Below, piece by piece: positions 36,105 through 45,978 of a stretch of DNA of 64,000 nucleotides. The notes under the pieces are model-generated. The model was not told the origin of the DNA and did no database searches. It was given only the letters and a program-made list of their open reading frames with translations. Position 1 is the first letter of the stretch. Each line of letters starts with the position of its first letter. The stretch is taken from contig NC_064775.1 in the NCBI RefSeq assembly GCF_011397635.1, forward strand, positions 13,046,952-13,110,951, in the 5' to 3' direction. A program made the translations under genes and the position numbers. This stretch comes from Epinephelus fuscoguttatus. Taxonomy: Eukaryota; Chordata; Actinopteri; Perciformes; Serranidae.

Positions 36105-38558
36105 TACCATTTAACACATGATGTTTGTCAATTTTAAAAGATAATTTTGCAAGTCAATAGAGTTGCAATTTGTTGTAAAATTTATTCAAAATTTCAAGTT
36201 CAAGACTGTGAAAATTTCACACTGAGATGTACTTACACGTGCTATGGGTCTTGCTCGTTCTTTTGGTTCCTGGCTGATAAAAAGACCAGGAGTTGCTCGA
36301 TAAACCACATCAGGTAAGATGACGGTAATTTGTGCGTGAAAGCTAACTTCCGTAGCTAGCTACGTAGCTGGTGTTGGTGACGTATGTTATGCTAGATGAG
36401 AGATGTAGCTCACTGAGAAGTTTCACACAAAACTAAATGGTACTCTGACAAACCTAAGGTAAATTGCAGCTTTCTTGATTTGATAAAGATTTGTAATTCA
36501 TGGCACATTTCAAATGGGATCAAAAAAATATTTGTCTTGTTCGTCACATTATTTCTCTCTTTTAAGTCCAAAAACCCAGAAATGAGTTAGCATTTTAGGA
36601 CTTCCAGTTCGCTTGTCTTGAAGTCAATGCGTTATTGATGGGTTTTTGGTTAGGTACCTGAAATAAGTTCTGTAGTCAACGCAAGCTTAAGAGACTTTGT
36701 TTTGTTCTCTGACAAAAAATTTGTCAGTAAAAACCCCGCTCCTGAATTTTGAAACTTTTATGTGTGGCTAAATGAGACTACAGAACATCATCACGCCAAA
36801 TATGGCTTTACTGCCTCGTCATGGTGGTAATATCAAGTCATGCTAACGTGATGTAGTAGTGGTTTATACCCTAACGTCAGCATTTTGCTTCTGGCGATTG
36901 CAGTTAGATTTCAAAAGTCCTAAAAATGGTACTCATCTGTGAAGATTATTTTGCTGAACAAAACGTGTAAGTATCATAAACGTTTGCCACATAGGTTATT
37001 TTCTGCAATATTCCAAACTCCAATGGAAAAACCCCATAGGCTTTCTGACGATGGAACTAGGGCGGTGCAAACTTCCACATCGGCCTACAGAAAAACGTCA
37101 TCCCCAGAGTACTCTATTCTCTGCTTTCAGGATGTTTATGGGGCCTATACCCTCACTGCGCTCAGGTGAGGTTGTGCCTTTCTAAACAGGTAGCCACCAG
37201 GTGCCAGACTGTAAGCAGCAGACTTCCAACAGACACAGCACCGAAAAAACGCAAATATAGTGGTTCAATACGCCAAAAGAGAGTCTTTGTGGTTTGCTGG
37301 CTTCATATTTAACGTAAAGATTTGACAGTAGTGTCTATCTTCTTGTCTAACTCCGCAATGAAGGTGAACAAGAATATTCCCCAAAATGTGAAACAATCAA
37401 TCATTCATTTTTTTAATTAAGGGAGTGATAAATGTATCAGATGAAATAAAACTTGGTCACCTGGTAGAAGTAGCATTGCAGAGGTAGTTCTTTGTTTTCC
37501 TCATCCACAAACAGTCCTCCAATGATGTAGAGCTGGTTCTTCTGTGACACCAGGCTGACGTGGTTACGTGGCACCTGCTCCGACATGGCCGCCAGGAAGC
37601 ACTCATTCTCGCTGACGTCATACGCCACCGCTGCCGTATCATTGATCATGACAATGAATTCCCGTGCATACATGCCATGCCTGCGGTTGTCATTCAGGAA
37701 GCCGGGAAACATGCTTTCCTCCTCCCCATCAGCACCCTCCTCCCCCTCCTTCTTCTTGGGCTGTTCTGGAAGTTTCCCCTTGAAGGCATCCCTGATGACC
37801 TGGATCGTCTTCTGGAGCTCTGGGTCGGCCTTGATTATGTCATCCGTCTCCACTCTTTCTTTGAAGTACTTCTCTGGCAGCAGGCGGAAGCGGATGCAGT
37901 TGAAAGCATCCTTTAGGAACTTGACACGCTCCTTGTCATGGCGGACCCACGCCATGACCGCCTCAAATACCAGCTCCTCCTTCTCCACGTTCAGCGAGTC
38001 TCCACCGATGATGGCGAACAATTCGTGCGCTGCGAGCTTGAGGAACTCTTCTTCCTTGTAAAGTAGCTCAAAACGGTCAGCGATGAAGTTGCGTCCAGCT
38101 ACAGCAAGCCTGGGACAGCTGAGCACCAGACCCATCCTGAAAATGGCCATGCAGTTCCCCAGAGACAGTTTCTTCTGGAGGTAGTTGACGCAGACCGTAA
38201 AGACAGAAGGGATCTGGAATCTGTTGGCCACAGCGATTATATCCTGCACATTGTCATCGGTTAGCTCAATCTCAGCTGAGTAGAGGTACTGGACGATCAT
38301 TTCCAGGATGGCGGGGTTGACGTCCTCCAGGACCACCTCCTTGGTGTTCTCCACCTCCTTCCCATCCTCTGTGAAGAAAATCTCCCTGAAGTAAGGGCTG
38401 CAGGCGGCCATGATGAGCCGATGACAGGGGAAGCTGCGGTCACCCACCTTCAGGGTGCAGTCCACAAATTTGTTTTCATTCAGCAGTTCCTTCAGCCCAT
38501 CCTGAAGCAGGGTGCTCTGAAAGAGGCGCAGCTCCTCCTTGATGGCGTTGGGGTCCAT
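29559..38558 (-). CDS. klhl41: Kelch-like protein 41, complete gene of six coding exons
   Basis: KLHL41 is a striated-muscle BTB-BACK-Kelch protein that acts with cullin-3 and stabilises thin-filament proteins such as nebulin; human mutations cause nemaline myopathy. The joined exons (38558-37461, 35486-35329, 35001-34894, 32006-31821, 29907-29761, 29670-29559) total 1809 bp, giving 602 residues against about 606 in human. The BTB domain covers roughly residues 33-100 ([18 protein letters not shown]), BACK about 135-237, and an acidic Lys/Glu linker 262-284 leads into the Kelch propeller. Kelch Gly-Gly pairs or close variants appear in exons 1 to 5. Every intron is GT-AG and all phases join. 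N-terminal [10 protein letters not shown] and C-terminal [12 protein letters not shown] favour KLHL41 over KLHL40. Introns contain a SINE and other repeats. Whether it is the teleost a or b copy is unknown. Confidence 0.95.
29761..29907 (-). CDS. klhl41: klhl41 exon 5: Kelch repeat
   Basis: 147 bp encoding [18 protein letters not shown], then [19 protein letters not shown] and VTDVWQ. The acceptor is TCCTCAG and the donor GTAAGT. Confidence 0.93.
30707..30870 (+). mobile_element. tRNA-derived SINE in klhl41 intron 4
   Basis: A tRNA-like head carries an A-box-like TGGTAGAGTAGGCG at about 30727 and a B-box-like GGATTTGATTCC at about 30779. It is followed by the CTTTGCTGCATGTCATCCCC body and a CTATCATATAAAGGCC tail ending in A. 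I recognise this layout from percomorph fish SINEs. It is not a functional tRNA gene: the cloverleaf is broken and the body continues past the head. Confidence 0.8.
31821..32006 (-). CDS. klhl41: klhl41 exon 4: Kelch repeat
   Basis: 186 bp encoding [16 protein letters not shown], then [19 protein letters not shown] and AGGVNEEGL. The acceptor is TCCACAG and the donor GTATGA. The phase joins exon 5 to restore Lys-Trp. Confidence 0.93.
32805..33998 (+). repeat. Interspersed repeat, copy B, in klhl41 intron 3
   Basis: Near-identical partner of 3742-4752. The first 130 bp align with 3742-3890 and the part from 33184 aligns with 3941 onward. The roughly 240 bp between contain another copy of the 3' end (GTCAGTGAGAAGAAAAACGT, then a GACTGACTGACAG tract), so this locus looks like one copy inserted into or joined to another. 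Its reading frames are repeat text, not exons. Confidence 0.8.
34321..34357. repeat. (TCTA)n microsatellite
   Basis: About nine perfect tetranucleotide units, in klhl41 intron 3. A CT and CA run follows at 34840-34879, just outside exon 3, and a poly(T) run lies at about 34469-34489. Confidence 0.97.
34894..35001 (-). CDS. klhl41: klhl41 exon 3: Kelch repeat
   Basis: 108 bp encoding [20 protein letters not shown] and on to CIGGKTDDN, with the last codon split. The acceptor is TTCCTCAG and the donor GTGAGT. Confidence 0.92.
35329..35486 (-). CDS. klhl41: klhl41 exon 2: Kelch repeat
   Basis: 158 bp beginning [20 protein letters not shown] and ending CYDVE across a split codon. The acceptor is CCTCACAG and the donor is [26 protein letters not shown] is a Kelch blade resembling the human protein. 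Confidence 0.92.
37461..38558 (-). CDS. klhl41: klhl41 exon 1: BTB, BACK and first Kelch segment
   Basis: Encodes residues 1-366 in phase 0. The ATG at 38556-38558 starts [14 protein letters not shown] and is the only start consistent with family length. The exon ends QCYFYQ, before the donor GTGACC. Confidence 0.95.
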
Positions 38559-38704
38559 AGTGTGTCAGGAGGAACAAGGGGGTCCGTGGAGAGAGGAAGG
38601 AGAAGGTGGCCACAGGTCCTTTTGGCAGGCGGTCCTGGCTGGAAAAGGCAGAGCAGAGAAAAGGTTCCCAGTGTGAAGACCCTGCAATTTAATCCCGTCC
38701 CACC

Positions 38705-38714
38705 CTAAATATAG
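38705..38714 (-). promoter_or_regulatory. klhl41: MEF2-type box / TATA-like element upstream of klhl41
   Basis: CTATATTTAG on the minus strand fits the MEF2 consensus YTAWWWWTAR exactly, and it could also serve as a TATA box. It lies about 150 bp upstream of the start codon. Two E-boxes follow further upstream: CAGCTG at 38799-38804 and CAACTG at 38825-38830 (plus-strand reading). MEF2 and MyoD-type sites fit a muscle gene, but no binding is shown. Confidence 0.5.
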
Positions 38715-39975
38715 CTCCCTCTGCCCCCCCCTGCCTGCTTCAGCTCTAGTGGAATCTGACTGGGCCGAATCACAGCGCAGCAAAGGCCTCGGCTCGAGCA
38801 GCTGCTGTCACAGACGGAAAGAAGCAACTGGCTGCTCAGGCTGGGGATCTGCCACCATGATTCAGCTCCCCAAGTGTCATGTGGCCGACTAACAGTGGAC
38901 ACAATGCTGTCAAGGCCCTCGAATAGCTCGCCGCAAGCTGCACGTATGACTGGGAGGATATTTAGAGGAGCAGCAGTCACGTTTAAAAATATGTGTATAT
39001 ACGTAGATCATTCTGTCATTTTCATTCATTCACTCTATTACAGCCAAATCAATTGCACTGACTCAGGCTTATGTTCACCTATAAATCAATTGCTTTCTAA
39101 TTTGTCCTTCACATACAGTAACTAAGTAAAATTTATTGATAATTCTAATCAGATAATATATTTATAGTCACTATTACCACTGGGGCTGCAGCTAACATCA
39201 CATTTATTATCAGTTACTCATAACTTGCTGATTATTCTCTCAGAGCCAATGTCCCGTCTTTAAATTAGATGTTCAACCAAAGAAAAGCAGCGAATTCTCC
39301 ATATGAAACAACAAACTGGATATTTATATCTTGAAAAATGTTTGAATCAAATAGCTAATGGTTGATGATTAACTTCCCAGCTGGTACCAGACCACATGAC
39401 GTAAGAAAGACATGGACTCAAGACATGAATTGGATTGTGGTAAGGATGAAAATCAGGTCGAGGATATTTTAAATAACATTAACATTTTGTGGACATTGTG
39501 ACGATTTGCAAACAGATGATTTTGGTGTCCATACCTCAAGACTAAAATATCAGCGTTGGTTGTCAGTATCGTACATCAAATTGAAGTTGGCTGTCAAGAC
39601 ATTGAATTTTGGTCAGTTATTGACAAAATCCACAAAAATTGCAGTTAACGTTTTGTTTTGTCGAATGATTTATTGTTATTTTTATACCGTCTTTTAACAC
39701 TTTATTATTTTTTCCCCAGCTTTTGCTACAATTCCTCAAAGGAACCATCAATGTCAAAACAAAATCTGATTATCTTATGCCATTTAATCACAGCGTGGCG
39801 TTATTTAGGTGAGATTGAAGAGCACAAAAACATTGTGCTAAAAATGGACCAGAAACGTTTGGTTGCAGCAGCTGTGTGCAGAAACAGGTGATAGTCACAC
39901 ATACGAGCTGCTCTGTCCACCAATCAGCATGCTCTCCCTTTTCCCTGCGGGGTGTATAATTGTCCAGCTGCTTAG

Positions 39976-39978
<3 letters not shown>

Positions 39979-40015
<37 letters not shown>
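39979..40015. repeat. (TG)n microsatellite
   Basis: About 18 TG units without interruption. Confidence 0.97.
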
Positions 40016-40016
<1 letters not shown>

Positions 40017-40464
40017 TTTGTGACTGTGTGTTGCTCTGCTGTTAAACCTTTTAAAACTCACCTCAATCACTGAGATTATTTCACCGCTGCAAATATTTAC
40101 TCACTGTTATCTTTCTTCTCGCAGATAAATGGTGTCAATTTCTGCACAGCCACACGTTTTAGTACAAAATGTTAAAAAAGGCCATTACTGATGTGTCTGG
40201 ATCAATGGGATCTTATATTGTTACGTCTTATTTCAGTGGTCTGATAAAGAGTGAGGAGTGTGTAGAGTTAGGTAACATTTCTCCCGTGGGCAGCACTAAA
40301 GATAGATCAGACTACGCCACTTGTCGAGGAGTGTCTAACATGTAATTTAAGCAGAAGGGGAGAGCAGATTCTGCGTAAGAAAGCTCTGACACTTCCCTAA
40401 AGCCACAGCAGATTAATAAAACCAAGTTCTAAAACATGTCTTGGAAATATGTTTTGAGTCTTTA

Positions 40465-41516
40465 GGGACTGTATGAAAATAATTGAGCAGGGAAGGGGGG
40501 CTGAAAAGTGCAAGCAGGACCCTCCCCAGCATTATTTTCTTTGGATTCAAGGCGCAAAACGAAGAGTGAAGTGATAATGTACCCAAAGATCTTAAAGGTT
40601 CTGCATGCAACAGTCAGAGCATTAATAAAGCAGCAAACCACTGTTAACTATATAAAGATATGGTGGAGTAATGGCGTCCTGAGCAGAGAATGAAGTCACG
40701 CTACCTCTGCGTGTGTTGTAATCTGAGCTTCTCTGTGGTTTATTTTGGTAAACTAGTCTGGCCGCGCATGAATGTTAGTGCGTGTGTGTATCCCATTGGC
40801 TTGCTCATCGCTGCCGCTTTGCACTGGGCTCACACTGAGGTTACGATTGATACTACGACAGGGTCATTGTGGAAGTGTAGCGTTAACATCGTTAGCTCTG
40901 TCAGCACTGTTGCTGTTAGAGTTAGCCCCGTTAGCTGCTAGCTGCCAACTTAGCTTTCTCCATGTTGAGAACCGTGTTCATACACATAACATACACTCAA
41001 AATTTTTTCATGACACAAAATCTTGCCAACAAAACACACATTAGCAAATTAGCCATGCCAAATGTATAGCAAACAAATGACACCTCCCTGTCAACGCTAA
41101 AACCAAGAACTACTACATGCTTTGCTAACGGTGAGCTCCAGTTTACGCATAATGGAATCTGGCTTTATATACAGAATATATATCTATAAATGACGTGTCT
41201 TGAACAGTTTGGCTAACTGTCAGCTCGCCCATGAACTGCAAACACATGGTGATCATATTATAAAAGTTACGAACCATAAACATCCACTGTCAACACGTTT
41301 CATCTCCACTCATTAGTTGAACAACTGGTTACACATGATGCTGAACTCATGAACTATATTACTCTGTTTAATCTGTTTCTCGAAACAGACATATTTGTTT
41401 TAATTGCTACTTATTTATCATGGAAAAGCTTTGATACTAACTGATTTGGTCTCTACAAAAGGGAAGGCTGAATTTAAATATAAATACAGGAAAAGACAAA
41501 AAAATCATACAGTCCC
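40465..41516. mobile_element. Harbinger-like element, GGGACTGTA family (copy 2)
   Basis: The ends are GGGACTGTATGAAAA and its inverse ATCATACAGTCCC, flanked by TTA at 40462-40464 and 41517-41519. A 3-bp TWA target with GGG termini fits PIF/Harbinger. The 1052-bp interior is rich in GCTAAC/GTTAGC words and has no transposase frame. Confidence 0.7.
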
Positions 41517-42697
41517 TTAACATGAATGTAATGTCTTTGCACATGTTGTATTAGTTTAGATCTGATTTATTAAAAAAACAAATGTTGTACAGTATGGATT
41601 TACACAGTCAGTACAGCTTGGTAATATAGTAACAAACCAGTTGCTCAACAATGGAAGCACAAGTGTCCTGTGCTGTAGCACTGACTTGAGTGACATCAGC
41701 ATGTGTTACCCAGTAGAGGGCAGTGTGTGTATACGTGTGTCCGTCCATCAGTTTCCTGCCTGAACAAATGTAGACAGTTAGTGGTAACAAAGAGGTGAAA
41801 TCATGTAAACACAAAACATCACATTTTAATTCAGAAACAAAAAAAAACCACATTCAAATGCACAAAATAAATCCATGAAGTTACAGAGCATCAGTCATTT
41901 TTATATATATATAAAAAAGAACTATATTTTATTGATATAAGTGATGAGAGGCTTCATTCGTGTTGTTACTAGCTCCTGTGATTATGTGCTAATCTGCTCT
42001 ACAGTGATTGTTTGAGTAAAGAATAGCTACACTATGTCTTTAATGACATACTGATTGACTGATGCTGTGTATGATTCTGACAGTGACAAGGCAGCAGAGT
42101 TATTTACTGGTCAGTCCATTTTTTCACAATCTTTGCTGCACTCACAGACTGTGTATGAAAACCATGATCTTGTCCGAGAGGTGTGGGAATCCCCGGAAAA
42201 GTGGACACACACAGTGAGAGTGCTCATCTGTATTCCTGAGTAGGAGTCATGGAGTATCTCCCGCGATAGATGCTGATATAAAACAAACAAAACAACAGAG
42301 GTATCTATCAAAGCTGGCCTCTCTTTGACTGTAACTAGAGGAGGATAATTTTACAATAAGTGGTTCAGGAGGGGGCACAAAGACAGGAACTAGAATGTAT
42401 CAGTGAGATCAGTGTACATGTAGATGCCTGAGAATTATGCAGAAACTTTACATAACCCTGCGAAAACGGCTGGTATTAGCTGCCCCTCCTTGAAGTATCT
42501 ACAGCAGATGTACGGCAGATGCCTTCACTCAGCCTCCTGGAAAAAGAAAACACATAAGAGAGTCAATACTCTCAAACATTTGGAAACAATAAAATTGTTA
42601 TGGCCTCATTTCGGCTGAGGAAATTGCAAAAAAAATGAAAGGAAGAAAGCGACAGATTCGCTGTTCGACAGGCAAGGTGTGAATGACATAAATGGCG

Positions 42698-42930
42698 TTA
42701 ATATGGCAGGGATGAATCACCAGTGGAGAGTGTACCAGTGGATCTGCCGGTCACACACGTCCTCTTGCACTCCTCCTCTGTGTCGAAGCGGTTCTTGTTG
42801 CCGTTACAGCCTCCGTACCAGAACTGGGCGCAGGCATTGGCCTGCTTGTCGTAGTACCAGCGGATATTATAGTCCCGACATGTGCCCTGGTCCAGAACCA
42901 GGCCACAGCGAGGGTCCAAGGGAACGGTCT
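42698..42930 (-). CDS. col28a2: col28 last exon: Kunitz domain and stop
   Basis: 233 bp encoding TVPLDPRC and then a Kunitz/BPTI fold with cysteine spacing 8-15-7-12-3, which is canonical. The P1 residue after the second Cys is Arg, which would suit trypsin-like targets, but the next residue is Asp (CRDYN), as in the non-inhibitory collagen VI alpha-3 Kunitz domain. It ends SSLPY before TAA at 42698-42700. The acceptor is CCTGCAG. Confidence 0.93.
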
Positions 42931-45900
42931 CTGCAGGAAAAACAGCAGATTCTATAAAATCATCCACACCGCATCAAAAATAATTGGCCTCCCTGCTCCT
43001 CACCTACATGACCTCATTACTGAGCCTGTCAATCATAAAACACTTATCATAACCCCAGAGGTCTCTCCACCAGGTGTACTCTATACACTCTATCAAGTGA
43101 CATCACAGCAGATCTGATCAGATATCAATGTTCACATATTGACAGATAATGTATTTAGGATTGTGTTAAATTGATTTTTATCTGACTAGCTTGGCTTTAG
43201 TTTAGGGAACATAACGCAGCTGCATCCTGTGTTTGACTTATAGGCTAGTCTTCACTTACTCTTATATGAGTCTAATCCAGTTTTTAATCTAACCCCGGGC
43301 TAAAAAAGGGCAGTGTTTCCATAGTAACAATGACCAGTGGCATCAAATGGCAAAGCTAGAATTACCGTCTTACGGTTGTATGTATCAAGTTATGGTTTGC
43401 ATCCAAGTCTGTTCAGACTTACATGTAACCGTGACAGTAGACAATGCTTCTGAGTGCTGTGCAATGCTGCAAAGTTTCAGAGATTAGTGTCACCAATTCA
43501 GTATCTGACCAAATGATTCCCTTTCTGTTCCTGAGATATGACATTGAATAATGGCCAGAAAACATTATGATGTCACAGTAAAGTTGACCTTTGACTTTTT
43601 AGATATTAAATGTTGTCACTTCATCATTTTATCCTATCAGACATTTGTGTGAAATTTTGTCATAATCTGTGTTGAGTTATGGCCTAAAACATGTTTTGTG
43701 AGGGCACACTGACTTTGACCACCAAAATTTAATCAGTTCATTGTTAAGTCTAAGTGGAGATCTGTGCCAAATTTCTTCTCAGCGTTCTGAGATGGCGTGT
43801 TCACAAGACTGTGATGGACAAGGTCAGAGCGGCCTTCACTTTTGACCTCCAAATTTTAATGTGTTTGTCCATGACTCAAAATGGATGTTTGTGCAAAATT
43901 TAAAGAAATTACCTCAAGGTGCTCTTGAGACATTGCTTTCATGAGAATGACACAGATGCAAAGTCACATTGACTTTGACCACCAAAACCTAATCAGTTCA
44001 TCGTTAAGTACAAGTGGACATTTGTGCCAAATTTCAAGAAATATCCTCGGGGTGCTCTGAGTGATCGTGTTCACAAGATTGGATGGACGGGGTAACAATG
44101 ACCTTCACCTTTGACCTGCAAATTTAAATCAGTTCATTCTTGACTCAAAATTGACCTTTGTGCCAAATTTAAAGACATTACCCCAAGTTGTTCTTGAGAT
44201 ATTGCTTTCACGAGAATGAGACGGATGCAGGGTCACACTGACTTTGACCTTTGAATCTAATCAGTTCATCGTTGAGCCCAAGTGGACGTTGGTGCCAAAT
44301 TTCAAGAAATTTCCTCCAGGTATTCTGAGTGATCGTGTTCACAAGAATGTGACAGATGGGGTAACAATGACCTTCACCTTTGACCTCCACATTTAAATCA
44401 GTTCATCCTTAACTCAAAATGGACATTTGTGACAAATTTAAAGACATTACCCCCAGTTGTTTTTGAGATATCACTCTAATGAGAATGAGACGGATGCAAG
44501 GTCACACTGACTTTGACCTTCGACCACCAAAATCTAATCAGTTCATTGTTGAGTCCAAGTGGATGTTTGTGCCAAATTTGAAGAAATTTCCTTATGGTGT
44601 TCTGAGATATCTTGTTCACGAGAATGTGACAGGGTCAATGTGACCTTCACCTTTGACCTCCAAGTGTTAATTAGATCATCCTTGACTCAAAGTGGACGTT
44701 TGTGCCAAATTTAAGGAAATTACCTCAAGTTGTTTTTGAGATATTGCTACGAGAATGAGACGGATGCAAGGTCACACTGACCTTAACCGTTGACCACCAG
44801 GATCTCATCAGTTCACCTTGACTCAAAGTGAACATTTGTGCCACATGTAATAAAATTCCATGAAGGAGTTCCTGAGGTATCGTGTCCATGAGAATGGGAT
44901 GAACGGATGGACGGACAACAAAAACAATGCCTCCAGCCGTGGCTCTCACTGGCGCAAAGGCATGAAAAGAGGAAACCATGACTAATAATCTGAGGTTAGT
45001 TGACAATGTTGTGAAGCTAATAATGAGTGACATGTTGGAAATACACAGCAGTGAGGACACTGACCAGTTAGCACGAGCACTGAACCCTGACACTACGCTG
45101 TTAGGCTCTTCGCTGAATCCCTGTTGAATTCACTGTTGGTTTTCAAGAAAACAAACATTTTCTGCTGGAGTGAACAGAGCTGAGGAGTTTGACGCAGCTG
45201 CTCTGTCAACCTGGTTTTATAATAATAATAACAATAATAATAATATTAAAAGAGTCTTATTTACACAGAATTCATGGCATATTAGTTCTGCTTCAGACAG
45301 TCAGGAACTTGACAGCTTTGTACTACAGATGAATTTAGACATCTGTCTGAAGTCTGTTAGTTTGATCTCAGCCACAGTCTATCTTTGTGTAACCATCTCC
45401 TGTTTGCTGTGTGAGGAGCAGACTCTATTAAACAGCAGATAAAATGATGAAGTTATCTGCACAAGTGATTTAAAGGAATGCCACACAATAGCTCTCTTCA
45501 CTCAGACATTGGTTCCAGCTTTCTGATTTTCCAGCTGAGTGACCTTATGTGATACCATCAGAATCATATGCAGTGTTTGTTTTGTCAATCAAGAACATTT
45601 TGCAATAATAACTACACTACATTTACAGTCTTACATTAAAATTGGAGTGGGAATAGCTCTGACAATACATCTTACACAGTGACATCATTTTGACACATAT
45701 GATCTAAGCTTTTAGAGATCAGTAAAATCGACACATCTGCCCTTAAACTGAACTCTGTGAATAAAATGAGTGAGACAATGTGGAATATAAATAAATAAAT
45801 CCTTGTCTCTGAAAGGCTAGTTCACCTCTAAACACACATGTAATGGGATTAAATATCTGATCACTGGACAACTGCTCTCAAATGTTTCTTTTTTATTTCT

Positions 45901-45935
45901 GCCATGCTTAAGCCTGAAGGGAATCATGCGTTTGC

Positions 45936-45978
<43 letters not shown>

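Larger units (their letters stand above)
38831..42697. other. Region between klhl41 promoter and collagen 3' end
   Basis: No coding exon was recognised. It holds a GT microsatellite (39979-40015), a Harbinger-like element (40465-41516) and, after the collagen stop codon, the collagen 3' UTR. A minus-strand AATAAA at 41928-41933, about 770 bp past the stop, is a possible poly(A) signal. Confidence 0.6.
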
